DNA of 64,000 nt from Dryas octopetala (GCA_963921425.1 OY992835.1:9424001-9488000), one strand, 5' to 3'; numbered from the stretch's first letter, positions 1-10,460 are shown. The notes: generated from the letters alone by a model not told the origin. A program made the numbers and translations.

Positions 1-76
1 ATTTTTTTTCATCTTATTGAGTTACAATTTTATTTAATTAGGGCACATAAATATATTCTAAATTTTTTTTTAATAG

Positions 77-986
77 TTTAAATTTTGAGAAGAAGAAGTA
101 TGGAGTTGAACCCGATCCCGTTACTTTCTTTCGTGTCACCCACACGCGCAAAGACAATAGTTGGATTGATGTGCCATCGGAGGAGAGAGGGGTAAATATT
201 ATATTAGTTTTTTTTTTTTTCCATAATGTGTATTTTATGTTCTTAAATTTTACTTACAAATTTATCTAAATATTTGTTTATTAGATGTCCATGGAGAGTT
301 TCGTTGGCTCACAGGTTGAGTCTGGAGCGGATGACACTTCTGAACTTCGCACAAAAATGTATGTTGAGGAGATGGGTCCTGAGAGGAAAAATAGAGTTAA
401 GCTCTATAGACATGGGGTGACACCTGAAATGGTGTCTTATGCTAGGGCTCAATCTAGTACTTCTTCTCGGAGATCATCGAAGACAAGAGAAGCTCTTTTG
501 GAGGCACAGTGCCTCGAATGACAAAAGAAGCATGAGGCTGTGCAGGCTAAGCAGGATGCCCAAGATGAGGCAATTGAGCTGTTAAAGACTCAGCTATAGC
601 AACAGCATCAACAATAGATGATGATGTTTATGCAGCATCAGCAACAGTAAGTGATGATGCAGACACATACACACCCGCAAAGCTCGCATCCACAACAACC
701 TTCTGGCCAGAGTCAGCCTCCACATTCTCCCTATGGAATGTTCTCGATCCATCCTATGTACTAGATGTCGTTTATGCCTCAGTCACCTTTGCAGATGCCT
801 ATGTATTGGCCAGAGGTACCTTTTCAGCCATCTCCTGGTGGGTCACATCATTCTACGGGTGTTGGATTTTTCGGATTGTTTTTCGATAATTTAGATGATG
901 AAGAATTTATGAGACAGTTTGGTCCGCAGGGAGGATCAGGGTCACATTCAGCTTCCGGTTCGGGTTCTGCTGCAGGACTTGAGTAG
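77..986 (+). pseudogene. Decayed Transposase_24 (TNPA-like) gene of the first CACTA element
   Basis: The translation matches the plant Transposase_24 family, the second gene of CACTA elements, thought to bind subterminal repeats. A first exon (about 77-191) encodes the motif TFFRVTHTRKDNSWIDVPSEE. An intron with GT/AG borders follows (192-284), and exon 2 starts at 285 with MESFVGSQ...GVTPEMVSYARAQSS, then a Gln/Met-rich coiled-coil-like part and a Gly/Ser-rich C-terminus ending at 986. The frame holds from 285 to 986 with no frameshift but has five internal stops: TGA at about 519, then TAG, TAG, TAA and TAG between 598 and 765. Each is one C-to-T change away from an Arg or Gln codon. The 5' part of the gene lies outside the window. 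Confidence 0.75.
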
Positions 987-1158
987 ATTATTTTTGTTTT
1001 CCTATTTTATCTTATCTCTATTGATAGAACAATATTATTTAACATGTATTGTTAATTGAAAGATTTTATCTTTATTAGTGTATAATTATTATTGGAAATG
1101 TTTTATATTAATTATTTCAAATATAATATAATTTTTATATATATATTCAATAATTCTG

Positions 1159-1580
1159 ACGGTTGTATCCGCCAGGAAAGATTTTTTTAATATATTTTAT
1201 TACTTTTCCTGGCGGATACACTATCAATGTCGGCGGTTATATCCGCCAGGAAAATATTTTTTTAATATATTTTATTACTTTTCCTGGCGGATATACTATC
1301 AATGCCGGCGGTTATATCTGCCAGGAATTAGTTAATGCCAGAGGATATATCTGACGTGAATAAGTTAATGCTGGCGGATATATCCGCCAAGAAAAGTTTA
1401 ATGCCTTGTCAGTGTGAAATGGTATTCCTGGTGGATTTAGACAACTGTCCTCCAAGAAAAGTGTTTTGCCTGCGGTTTTAATATTGGCGGAAACTCTATT
1501 CGCCACTACTTCATAATTCTAGCGAATTTGACTATTTTTCTGCCAGAAAATTATTTTTCCTGGCGATTTAATTCCGCCAA
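1159..1580. repeat. Subterminal repeat array of the first CACTA element
   Basis: Repeated direct and inverted copies of CCTGGCGGATAT and ATATCCGCCAGG, several as back-to-back palindromes, fill the 420 bp next to the terminal inverted repeat. In CACTA elements such arrays are the binding sites of the TNPA-like protein; that role is inferred from the family. The array also contains an exact-looking repeat of about 85 bp (a spacer rich in T, then the motif) at about 1175-1255 and 1255-1320. Confidence 0.75.
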
Positions 1581-1603
1581 GAATAAGTACTTTTGTAGTA
1601 GTG

Positions 1604-2480
1604 TTCATTGAGCTCTGCTAGTTGTGCTTTCCTCTCCAAATTCTCTTGTTTGGCCGGCTAACCTAGCTACTAAACATAATAGAATTTTAGTATGAAATAT
1701 ATTTTATTTTTTGATGCATCAATTATAAATGAGTGATGTTGATGGTAGTAGCAACAAGGATGATACTTGTGGTGAGTTGATGATGGTGATAAGAGCTATA
1801 CATGGTAGGAGAAATGGTGACGGTGACAATTAGGGTACTGGTGGCGGTGGCGGCATGGTGGTAATGGTGGTGGTGGTATTGCAATTAATTGGTAAGGTGA
1901 ATGGTGGTTAGGATTTATTTTTCTTCTATAAAATGGACTTTTGAAAATGACACTAAATTTACAAAATTTTGTGTTTATGGACTTAACAAGGAAAAAGAAC
2001 CTTTCATTTTTTAAATGCTGAGTTTTTGTTTAAATTTTTTTGTTTTACATTCAATGAGACAAAGAAAGATCAAGGCAGCATATCAGTTTTTCCTTTATAT
2101 TTACTTTACTTGGGTATGTTTTTATGCTATTAGCTATTCTATTGATTCTTCTCCAAACAGGAACCACCGATTTACAAATATCATTAACCAAATTTTAAGA
2201 AAGAGTCAATTCCTTTGTCGAAGGATCAGTCTCAGCCGAACCAACAACTCCAGTTTATCCCGAATCAAAAGCTCTTTGTTTTTCCCTTTTCTAAAGATTA
2301 AGCTTAAGAAACACACAAAGTACATTTACTCAAATCACTACATAGTGGCAGCCTAATTAAAACCCATGCATATATACTAAATTTGACTTACAATGCAATG
2401 ATCAAACTCCAAGCAAACAGCACCTTGATAACAGCAACACGTTGTTGTCAAGGTGGAATTGGATATATATAGTAAGATTT
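1604..2480. other. Intergenic DNA, no gene seen
   Basis: It holds a GGT/GGTGGC-rich low-complexity stretch at about 1740-1900 and AT-rich sequence. Short open frames here (for example 2015-2356) have unconvincing composition and no recognisable domain. Confidence 0.5.
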
Positions 2481-2484
2481 TCAC

Positions 2485-2930
2485 ACAAATTTTGCTTAAT
2501 ATTACTCTAAAAAATGGTGGAATTATTAGTCTTGAAAAGAAATTAGTGGGACATTAAACTGCAAAAATAAATTAGGTAGTATCTAAATTAGAAAAATTTT
2601 CAATTGGGTCTAAATGAAAAAAAAATGTAAAAATAAAAGGTGGGCATATGTAACTTTGGGTTGAGTTTTTATTTTTTTTATTTTATCTGCTTGGGTACAA
2701 ATTTTGCTTAATATTACTCTTAAAAATGGTGGAATTATTAGTCTTGAAAAGAAAATAGTGGGACATTAAACTGCAAAAATAAATTAGGTAGCTTCTAAAT
2801 TAGAAAAAAAAAAAGTTTCATTTTTCAATTGGGTCTAATTGAAAATAAATGTTAAAATAAAAGCTGGGCATATATAAGTTATATAACTTTGGGTTGAGTG
2901 TTTTATTTTTTATTTTTTTTATCTGCTTGG
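2485..2930. repeat. Imperfect tandem duplication, unit about 212 bp
   Basis: A unit beginning ACAAATTTTGCTTAATATTA occurs at about 2485 and again at about 2697. Both copies continue through GGTGGAATTATTAGTCTTG, GTGGGACATTAAACTGC and the AACTTTGGGTTGAG motif. The second copy has small indels, including an extended A-run. No coding potential was seen. Confidence 0.75.
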
Positions 2931-3303
2931 GTTTTTTGAGAAGTGGACATACTTTTATTTAATGATATAAAACAAGTACATCACTATCTGATTGGGTTGA
3001 GTGACTTAATTAATGAATTAGATTTTTATGCAAGACAAAAAAAAAACAAAAAAGAGTGTGAGCCCTCTACGTAAAGGAGTTGGGTAGAGGCCTTTTTCTT
3101 GATGGGCCCTGTATTAATCAGAACTAAACGACTCACCAAATCGTAGAAACGGCATGCAATGCAACGGGCTTACCGAGTCCAACAATTGATGCAGATATAA
3201 CGAGTCACTCACCGACTCACTGAGTAGGCACCTTTTGGCTCTTGCATGCATGGCATTGTTTGGAAAAGGTTGTACCTGTACCCAAACAGACACCATGCAC
3301 ATT

Positions 3304-3311
3304 ATATATAC
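3304..3311 (+). promoter_or_regulatory. Candidate TATA box for the small membrane-protein gene
   Basis: TATATATA lies about 115 bp upstream of the ATG at 3421, followed by a C/A-rich leader (CACCCACCACC) typical of plant start-site regions. A transcription start near 3335 would give a 5' UTR of about 85 nt. It also argues against a start further upstream in the same open frame. Confidence 0.5.
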
Positions 3312-3420
3312 ACCCACCACCATTAGCCTCCAAATCTCATCAACAGTACTTGTAATTTGGGTACCAACTACATACACATATATACACATATTTTGTCAGA
3401 TCAAAAAAGAAGTTGAAAAT

Positions 3421-3609
3421 ATGGCGCAGAAAAATTATGAGTTGTTCTACTCCTTGGGCACTTATTCATTCTTGGTTTTTTTACTCATCCTTGCGGCGAT
3501 GTTTGCTAGTCTTCCTGCCTTGCCGGGTCTCATCATCCTTGTCATATTCGTGGTTTCGGTTCTGATAATCATTCATCGCCAAGCCACTAAGCGACCACAT
3601 ATGGGTTAA
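3421..3609 (+). CDS. Small hydrophobic membrane protein (62 aa), function unknown
   Basis: The frame from ATG 3421 to TAA 3607-3609 encodes 62 residues: a short polar N-terminus (MAQKNYELFYS), then two hydrophobic segments (about residues 12-30 and 34-52) separated by the turn LPALPG, then a basic tail ending HRQATKRPHMG. This would suit a hairpin-type two-pass membrane peptide with its basic end in the cytosol. The frame is open upstream to 3235, but 3421 is chosen because a TATA box lies at 3304 and because the in-frame upstream part would be leader sequence. No family was recognised. Possible polyadenylation signals (AATAAAC at about 3692) follow. Codon use is not decisive for so short a frame, so this remains a candidate gene. 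Confidence 0.5.
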   Translation: MAQKNYELFYSLGTYSFLVFLLILAAMFASLPALPGLIILVIFVVSVLIIIHRQATKRPHMG

Positions 3610-4260
3610 TCGATCAATATTAATTCTACCATATTTGCAGTATATGCAAACTATGATGAGAGAAAACCTCTCTTAATTTATGTTTTTAGTAATAAACAAT
3701 GGATCTGTTTTCATTGTAATTCTATGCAGTGCAATTAATCTTTATATATGTACTGCATTAATGCCCTTAAATTATGGGCAAACGATCATTTTGATCCTTA
3801 TGAATTGGTTCTTGTTTAAGTTTCATCTATGCTAGCTGTTATGCTAGCTGTTACATTTTTTCAGTAAGTCTTGGAAGTTTAAATTTTGTCACACTCAAGT
3901 CCAAAATTAAATTTGCGTTTAAAATTTAGATAGAATTTTCATAGAATTGTAATCCGGCAGCGCACTTACTTTTTATGCAGGTGCTTATATAAACTATGTC
4001 TACCAGAAGAAAGAAGTATGAAACCAAACATTGGATTGCATACGAGGAAATTCAGCATCCGATTCAATCATGTCATATTTTTTATTTAGAGATCGAGATC
4101 CAATCTTATCTTTCAAAATCGTCGAAACCAATGAAATTGAAAAATTAGGGATGTAAAATGAGACAGGCCGAGCTAGCTGGGCCTAAAAGGCATGATGAGA
4201 GCCTGAAGCCCAGTCCAATACTCAGCCAAAGTACTTCAGGTTCGAATGGGCTTGGACATA
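3610..4260. other. Intergenic DNA, no gene seen
   Basis: The first part (to about 3780) is probably 3' UTR and downstream DNA of the small membrane-protein gene. The rest is AT-rich with no convincing frame or repeat structure. Confidence 0.4.
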
Positions 4261-4269
4261 ATTTTTTAT

Positions 4270-4675
4270 AAACAATACTTAGGTCACCCCACCTTCCCAA
4301 ATTATGATTTCGGCAATATCGACGCATAATCGGAACCGTTCAATTTTTAGATAACATATTAAAGACCATCTCTGCAAAAAATCAAATCAATCGGAAATCG
4401 TTTGGTTATATAATTGTTGTCAATTAAATAGAAAAAATCAACGATTTGGTAAAAAAATCACTCTTTAATTGAAAACCGTTGATTTTTTCCATTTAATTGA
4501 CAATAATTATATAACCAAACGATTTTCGATTGATTTGATTTTTTGCAGAGATGATCTTTAATATGTTATCTAAAAAGTGAACGGTTCCGATTATGCGCCG
4601 ATATTGCCGAAATCATGATTTAAGGGGGGTGGGGTGACCTTGAGGTACCCCAAAGGGGTGACCCAAGTATTGTTC
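4270..4675. mobile_element. Foldback MITE, Mutator-like (9-bp TSD)
   Basis: The two halves are inverted copies of each other. The left end AAACAATACTTAGGTCACCCC pairs with the complement of the right end (GAACAATACTTGGGTCACCCC), and both arms contain GGTTATATAATTGT and the AATCGGAAATCGTTTGG region. Perfect 9-bp direct repeats ATTTTTTAT flank it (4261-4269 and 4676-4684), the length used by Mutator-like elements. It is non-coding and could transcribe into a long hairpin. Confidence 0.85.
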
Positions 4676-4980
4676 ATTTTTTATGGACCCGCCCTGCTTG
4701 CTCTCTTTCTTTGTGATTGTGAATGTGTGCTTGTTTGTACTTGAAACAATTGATGTGAGTTTTTCAAATATGTAAAAATTAAAATAATTATTGATGCTTA
4801 AGCTAGGAGTTTGATTAGGCCGGTTTACTTAATTGAAGCGTTGTCAATGAAGCACTTGCAGAGTCCCTGACTCTCTGTTTGGGGTCTTGAAATACTTGCA
4901 TAGCCTAGTAGGGGTGTTGAAGCAGTTGTACACTTTTGTTAATTAGGGTCTGGAAGCACTTGTAGATTTTTGTTGGGGTA

Positions 4981-5321
4981 TGTTGAGAGAAATTCTACAT
5001 TCGAAGATGTGAGGGCGTTGTTAGTGGCTTATATGGGTTTGAGCTATTCCTCCTATTGCCAATTAGTTTTGGGATAGATGTCTAGATTCTTTCATGGTAT
5101 TAGAGCATGTTATCCGCGTGATGCGCCTAACGGCCACACGTACTCCCACGTCACCCAATATAAAGTATTCACGTGTTAGGCTTAAATGACGCCACACGTG
5201 CGGGGGCGTATTAAGAGAAATCTCACATTGAAGATATGAGGGCCTTGCTAGTGGCTTATAAGGATTTGAGCTACTCCTCCTATTGCCAATTAATTTTGGA
5301 TTGGATGCTCTAATTCTTTCA
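4981..5321 (+). mobile_element. TRIM (miniature LTR retrotransposon), old copy
   Basis: Two similar terminal repeats, 4981-5094 (TGTTGAGAGAAAT...TTCTTTCA) and 5209-5321, enclose only about 114 bp. Directly inside the left repeat is TGGTATTAGAGCATG (5095-5109), close to the initiator-Met tRNA primer site TGGTATCAGAGC. Directly inside the right repeat is a purine-rich tract (GCGGGGGCG, 5200-5208). This is the full plan of a non-coding TRIM. The repeats are only roughly 80-85% alike, so the insertion is old. No clear target duplication was found. Confidence 0.75.
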
Positions 5322-5806
5322 GAGTCTTCATATAAACCTATAAACCGATGAAGCACATAAATGAATATCATACACGTTGACTTAAAGTAGAAGAGGATTT
5401 ACAGTAACTTACCATTTGTTTGTGCCTATGAGGGCTGCCCCTCTCATATAATTGTGTAGTTGGCTGGTCCAGTTGGAAGTGTCGGTGTTCCCCAAGTCTG
5501 CCTTCCCATACATGGGCCCATGTCTATTAAATTAGTTTAATTGTTGCTGGTTTTTTTTTATTTATAATTTCCTTTGTTAAAATTTTATTTAAATTGTTTT
5601 CGACCAAAAGAAAATTATTTAAATGGTAAATAAAGATTTTAAACTCTTATAAAAGTACCCGGCCAAAAAAAACAAACTCTTATAAAAGTAAGGGGTAATG
5701 ATAAATAAATTTGATGGTATGAATATACTTTTCCTATGCAACCATTAATTTCTTGTGGGCAGAGCCTCGAGGAAGAACACAAAGAAGAATAATAGAAGAA
5801 TGCAAT

Positions 5807-7180
5807 TCAAAGCAAAATATAAAAGTATACAATTATATACAAGGAAAGGGAGAAAACAGCAACCACATGCTGCCAGAAGAGGAGTGCTGAAGCCTCTCTC
5901 ACTGCATATCCCCTCAAACGTGCAATTGCTCCTAACAATATGGCACTTGGTGTTGTGTACTGCAGCAAAAGGACAAACTTGTACAACTCATCTCCGCTTA
6001 TCAAAATACCCAACTCGTCAGCCAAATGGATCACACCAATCCCAACCAAAGGAAGCACCAAAAGCCTTGCAACAATAATCCCAACTGTAGTTCGAATCCC
6101 AAGATTCGACTCATTCGGGCCTTCGGCTAGCATTCCTCCAAGGACAAGCATAGCCGAAGGCACCATGGCCTCAGACAGAATCTCCAAGCTGTCGGTGGCA
6201 AATGAGAGGACGCCATCATCATCAAAAACAAAAGACTTCACCTTGGGAACCATCCCAATGACAATGGCCACAAGAGAGGCAATTGTTGGGGGCTGAAGAA
6301 TGTGATGAATTGGTGTCATCCCAGCACCAGATCTCATCTTTCGTATCATTCTAGGCTCTGCCAGACACTTGAGAGATTTAGTACTTCCCGGATCTCCCTC
6401 CTCTTGTGAACTGAGATCCGGGATATTCGAGCTCGAAAACCCGGAGTTGGCATTGAAAAGCCTTGCAATGAAGGGTGTCTTGCAGTGTTCAGTTTCCTTA
6501 TCATTGATTCCAGGCCACTCTGCTTCAACAAGAAGTGGGCTACTAAGATCATTATCATTATGACCATTACTATTAGTAGTACCCAATTCCTCAATCTCAT
6601 CCTCCTCTTCCTCTTCATCAAAAAGTACTACTTCATAAAACTCCAATGGCGGCTCCATCATGTGATATACAAGAGTGTAAACAAGGATGACCGAAACCCA
6701 TTGGGAAAACGATACATATGCCACACCGGATTCGTAGCATTGGGAACCAAAAGGGTTATCATCACTATGACAAACTGAAGCAACAATTGCAAGAGGGAGA
6801 TTGCCGGTGTTTCCAAAGGCGGTCATGATCACTGTGAATCGAAAGTATTGACGTGGTGGCCTGCAGATTAAGGCCACCAGCAACCCCATTATGCAGCCAA
6901 TGGTGGTGCTGAGAACAACATTTACAGGAATGAACCACCATTGCAGCAAGTTTTTGACTGTGATGGACTGGCCAAGGTTTGTGAAGATCAAGCAAGGCAA
7001 GAAAACAACAAAGACCAGGTTGCTGAGAAATGTGAAAGTGGCTTTGGGGACAAGTTGGTATCTTGGGTGGGCAAGAATTAAGCCAATGAGGCCCATTGAG
7101 AGGAGTTTCAACAAAGGCAGTACTGCACTTGAAAAATCTCCTTTTAGATTTCCTTGCATTAGTGCAAGGAAAAATTCCAT
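5807..7180 (-). CDS. PIN-LIKES (PILS) auxin transport facilitator, copy A
   Basis: The single-exon frame encodes 457 residues of the auxin efflux carrier/PILS family, ER-membrane proteins that control intracellular auxin. About five hydrophobic segments lie in residues 15-175, with the conserved stretches TAFGNTGNLPLAIV (120-133) and VSFSQWVSVILVYT. A hydrophilic loop (about 181-285) carries a Glu/Asp run (188-199) and LLVEAEWPGI. A second hydrophobic half follows (about 296-457) with ILQPPTIASL, MVPSAMLVLGGML and LLQYTTPSAILLGAIA. The lack of introns, the length and the EAEWPG...KETEHCKTPF loop fit the PILS2/PILS6 subgroup as I remember it. The start MEFFLALMQG is shared with copy B. Compared with copy B (93.7% identical), this copy keeps the residues that look family-typical where the two differ. 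Confidence 0.93.
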   Translation of the reverse strand: MEFFLALMQGNLKGDFSSAVLPLLKLLSMGLIGLILAHPRYQLVPKATFTFLSNLVFVVFLPCLIFTNLGQSITVKNLLQWWFIPVNVVLSTTIGCIMGLLVALICRPPRQYFRFTVIMTAFGNTGNLPLAIVASVCHSDDNPFGSQCYESGVAYVSFSQWVSVILVYTLVYHMMEPPLEFYEVVLFDEEEEEDEIEELGTTNSNGHNDNDLSSPLLVEAEWPGINDKETEHCKTPFIARLFNANSGFSSSNIPDLSSQEEGDPGSTKSLKCLAEPRMIRKMRSGAGMTPIHHILQPPTIASLVAIVIGMVPKVKSFVFDDDGVLSFATDSLEILSEAMVPSAMLVLGGMLAEGPNESNLGIRTTVGIIVARLLVLPLVGIGVIHLADELGILISGDELYKFVLLLQYTTPSAILLGAIARLRGYAVREASALLFWQHVVAVFSLSLYIIVYFYILL

Positions 7181-7667
7181 TTCTTGAGGGGTTTGATTGA
7201 AACCCCAGAATGAACTACACCTCTAAATTCAGAAATTAATCACAAGAACTGAGAGAATTAGATTCACCTGTGGTATGAGATGTCAGTGTGAGCGTCCAAG
7301 TTGAAAGCAAAAGCAATGATTCAAAAGCCAATATGAACCAGATCAGAGAGTTGTTCTGTTCAGACAATGTGTGAGAAATTTCAAAAGAATTTTGAGCGAT
7401 CGAGTTGATTTGACAAACCAAAGGGTCAAAGAAAATGATGAGTTCAGTACTAATGCATAAGATTTGAAGCAGAGAGATGAGAGTTAGTTGTTTAACTTTG
7501 ACAGAGGAGACATGGCCAAAAAAAAAACTTTGACAGAGGAGACATGATATCACGTGATTTGTTCTACATGTACAATTGTCATGATGTTAACTTATAACTT
7601 AAACAAGCATTTTTCTATTTTAATATTTGAAATATTGTGATCACCGGAAAAAAAAAAAATATATTTA

Positions 7668-8031
7668 TCTATATAATAAAACAGAATAATTTTTAAATCT
7701 TAAAATATATCTCCTGGTCTGAATAGCTAAGATCGTTTCAGCTTTCATCCAATGGTTCGTTATTTATTTCTTAAATTTACTTTTTCACCCATGAGAATTG
7801 GTTTTCCGCTTCTCTCTCCTTAATTCTTTCTCCTTAATTAATCCTTAATTTCACATATTTAATTTTTTTTTTTGGGTATTTTATTTGGGTTAAACAATTA
7901 GAATTTTTTATATTTGTGATTTGAGAATAGAAAAAAAAAAAACACGCCTATTAAACGAATTATGCTTGTTAAAATATTGATGTTTACACAATAGAAAGAG
8001 CCGCTTCACGTAGACGGCGTGAAGAGGCTAA
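7668..8031 (+). mobile_element. Short non-autonomous Helitron inside duplication copy A
   Basis: The segment starts TCTATATAATAAAAC right after an A (7667) and ends CTAA right before a T (8032), the A/T target rule of Helitrons. Just before the end is a hairpin, GCCGCTTCACG (8000-8010) with CGTGAAGAGGC (8018-8028), one mismatch, loop of seven. There are no terminal inverted repeats and no TSD. The block is absent from the matching place in copy B (about 46680), where ATATTGTCAGATTTTGCG runs on unbroken. Confidence 0.75.
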
Positions 8032-8857
8032 TATATATATATTGTCAGATTTTGCGTCTTGTTTTGATTAACTGATTACTAAAACTAGTGTTTTTCGATT
8101 TAAATATTTGAGATCTTTTTCAGAATTTTCGTCTGTTTGTAAACAAAAAATTGCAGTGGCATGTGATTTCATTGAAGCAGTGACAGTTAACCGTGAGTGT
8201 TTAAGGCGGACAGGCTGGTGGATATGGAAATCGAATGCCAAGTCAAAATTTTATTGACAAAAGACAAAGTAGGTACGTGGGAGCATGACAACCAATGGTT
8301 AATGGATCTTCAAGGTCAACAACAATTATTGGTGTATAAAAATGGCCATAAGTTATAATTTTCATCCTGTTGTAACTTGTAACTATAGTAATTTTGTGAC
8401 TGTCCACCAAGGGGCTCTTATGTGGCCATAAGTTCCTTAAAATACTAGTGTTTAGATAGAAGTCGGCAGTGATTTCAAATTTATAGTTTACTCCTTTACA
8501 TTTGTATTTAAGTCCTTTTTTAAATATTATATCAGACTATTAATTATATGTCAACATATTTATTTTTATTTTTAAATTTAATTTTTTCAATATCCAAATT
8601 GCCTTTCCCAAATTTTAAGCTAATAATTATCTCAAAATTTGTGGGATTTAAATTTCACAATTTAAGGGATATAAATCTCAAACTTTATGAGATTTAAAAT
8701 TTAAAATCCCACAGATTTTGAGATTTTAACCCTAATCCTTAAACTTATACCCTAAATTTATATTTAAAACCTAAATTAGAAGCTCCAAAATGTATCCAAC
8801 AACCTAATCCCTTAACCCGAAACCTAAACCCTTAAAAGTCTTGGGTACGTACCTCTT

Positions 8858-9834
8858 TGTTAGATTGGTACATTGCAGTTGTACCAATAAGGGGTTGGTA
8901 CATTTCAATTGTACCAATAAAGGATTGGTACATTTCATTTATATCAATCCGTGGATTAATACATTTCATTTGTACCAATATGTAGATTGATACATTGTAA
9001 TTGTACCAATAAGGGGGTTGGTACATTTCATTTAGGCCTCGTTTGGGATTGTGGTGGAGGACCCAAAAGCTGCTGTGGATGACAATTCTCAATCACCTAC
9101 AGTAGTTTTGGTGTTTGGTAAAAAAATAAAAAACTGCTTTTCCCCACAATTCTCAACTCCCCACAGCAAAAACAGAAAGCAGGTTTCTAGGTACTTTTGA
9201 AAACTGCAGTGAATCACAACAACAATAAATATTTTATTTTACTCATACTACCCTTATTGATTTCTATAATTTTTATTTGTTTATTTTAAATTAAAAAATA
9301 TGTCCATTGTTAGTTATATTTTATATTGTGATAATTAATTATGATATTTTCTTTGTACGATTAAAATTATAATATACTTAAAAAAATAATATGAATACTT
9401 ATTTAATAATGTTGTTCTTAAAAAAATTAATGCTAATAAAAATTTGTAGGCACAAATTTAAAAAATAAGTAAAAAAACATTTTAGTTTTACCAAACAAAT
9501 AAGTGAAATACACTTTCAGCATCATGTCCATTTTAGTAATTATACACAGTCACAGCACTTTTACATTAACATTTACCAAACACTTTGATATTGTTTTTTG
9601 CACTCACAGCACTTTTAAAAACATAGTTTACCAAATACTCAACTGCTTTACTTTACAGCTGACTTTACTTCACAGCTGTTTTTTCTCACAGCAATACCAA
9701 ACTGGCCTTTATACCAATACATGGATTGATACATTTTATTTGTACCAATACGTCGGTTGGTACATTATATTTGTACCAATACGCAGGTTGGTATATTTTA
9801 ATTGTACCAATACTTGGGTTGATGCATTTTGACC
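8858..9834. repeat. Minisatellite of about 27-bp units, split by a MITE
   Basis: Degenerate units of the form GATTGGTACATTTCATTTGTACCAATA recur about six times at 8858-9034 and four to five times at 9709-9834. The unit is partly palindromic (TTGGTAC...GTACCAA). The array is interrupted by the element at 9035-9708. Confidence 0.8.
9035..9708. mobile_element. MITE inside the minisatellite (PIF/Harbinger-like)
   Basis: The ends are GGCCTCGTTTGGGATTG and, on the complement, AGGCCAGTTTGGTATTG. TTA flanks both sides (9032-9034 and 9709-9711), fitting the 3-bp TWA duplication of PIF/Harbinger elements. Subterminal CTGCTTTT/ACAGCTG motifs appear inverted near both ends. Joining the flanks at TTA restores the minisatellite unit. 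Confidence 0.65.
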
Positions 9835-10128
9835 GCAAGGTTTTTTAATAGAATAGTAAACATGTTTGGTCAAAAAATGTTGATGACAATGCACTGACTT
9901 GGATAGTCTGAAACCACATCACATATGGTGCATGCACCATAACTGATGATCATGGTGGATCCGAAGCCGAGAACATGAGTTGATGGGATCATGAAAAGGA
10001 TGGTGATGATTACGATGGTGATGGCAGTGAGGGTTGAGGAGGGAGGGAGGGAGATCAGAGATAGGGGAGACACAAAGAAGGAGAAAGACGCCAGGTGACG
10101 CTGAATAGAGGAAGAGAGAAATGCAGAT

Positions 10129-10160
<32 letters not shown>

Positions 10161-10460
10161 ATTTGCAGAAAGAAAGAAGAAGAAATAAGGAGAGATAAAG
10201 AAATTCAAAATAAGATAATATTGATTAAAAAAAAAAAAAGATAATGTTGAACAATATCTACACAATAAATGATAATTATTAGTTTAAAATTAAGGAAAGT
10301 CAATTTGGATATTAAAAAAATTGAATTTTTTATTAAAAATTAAAAATGCTGACGTGTAATTAATAGTCTGATGTGGCATTAAAAAATGCTTAAATATGAA
10401 TGTAAAGGACTTGACTGTGAATTTGAAATCACTGCCGGCTGCTATCTAAACAATAGTATT

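Larger units (their letters stand above)
1..1603 (+). mobile_element. CACTA (En/Spm) DNA transposon, right-hand part
   Basis: The right end reads, on the complement, CACTACTACAAAAGTACTT and closes at 1603, the terminal form of plant CACTA elements. About 450 bp of subterminal repeats precede it, built from a near-palindromic unit around GGCGGATATATCCGCC and CCTGGCGG (1159-1580). Upstream lies a decayed Transposase_24 gene. The left end is outside the window, so the TSD cannot be tested. The family assignment is secure; autonomy cannot be judged. Confidence 0.85.
5338..8361. repeat. Segmental duplication containing a PILS gene, copy A
   Basis: This block is similar from end to end to 43523-46983 in the same orientation, about 38 kb away. 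The similarity covers the 3' flank (from CCTATAAACCGATGAAGCAC), the whole PILS coding region, the upstream region and about 1 kb beyond it (to AGTTATAA near 8358). It is interrupted only by insertions private to each copy: a Helitron here, and two MITEs in copy B. Confidence 0.9.
8447..10460. mobile_element. Long inverted-repeat element, about 2 kb, possibly MULE-like
   Basis: Sequence from about 8447 (AAATACTAGTGTTTAGATAG, then CGGCAGTGATTTCAAATT) is repeated in inverted form at about 10300-10460. The arms are at least 150 bp long and imperfect. The interior holds a minisatellite, a nested MITE, GA-repeats and no transposase. Long arms and a non-coding interior suggest a Mutator-type derivative, but no target duplication was found at the ends. 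Confidence 0.55.

Noticed and set aside
1312-1506. Frames within the CACTA subterminal repeats at 1163-1506
   Set aside because: They only translate the repeated GGCGGATAT units and are not genes.
5755-7187. Several plus-strand frames across the first PILS gene, including a basic 107-residue one at its 3' end
   Set aside because: Shadows of the strong minus-strand PILS reading frame and its 3' flank; the same shadows recur at copy B.
8858-9834. CRISPR array
   Set aside because: Repeats are head-to-tail units without unique spacers and the DNA is of plant type; it is a minisatellite.
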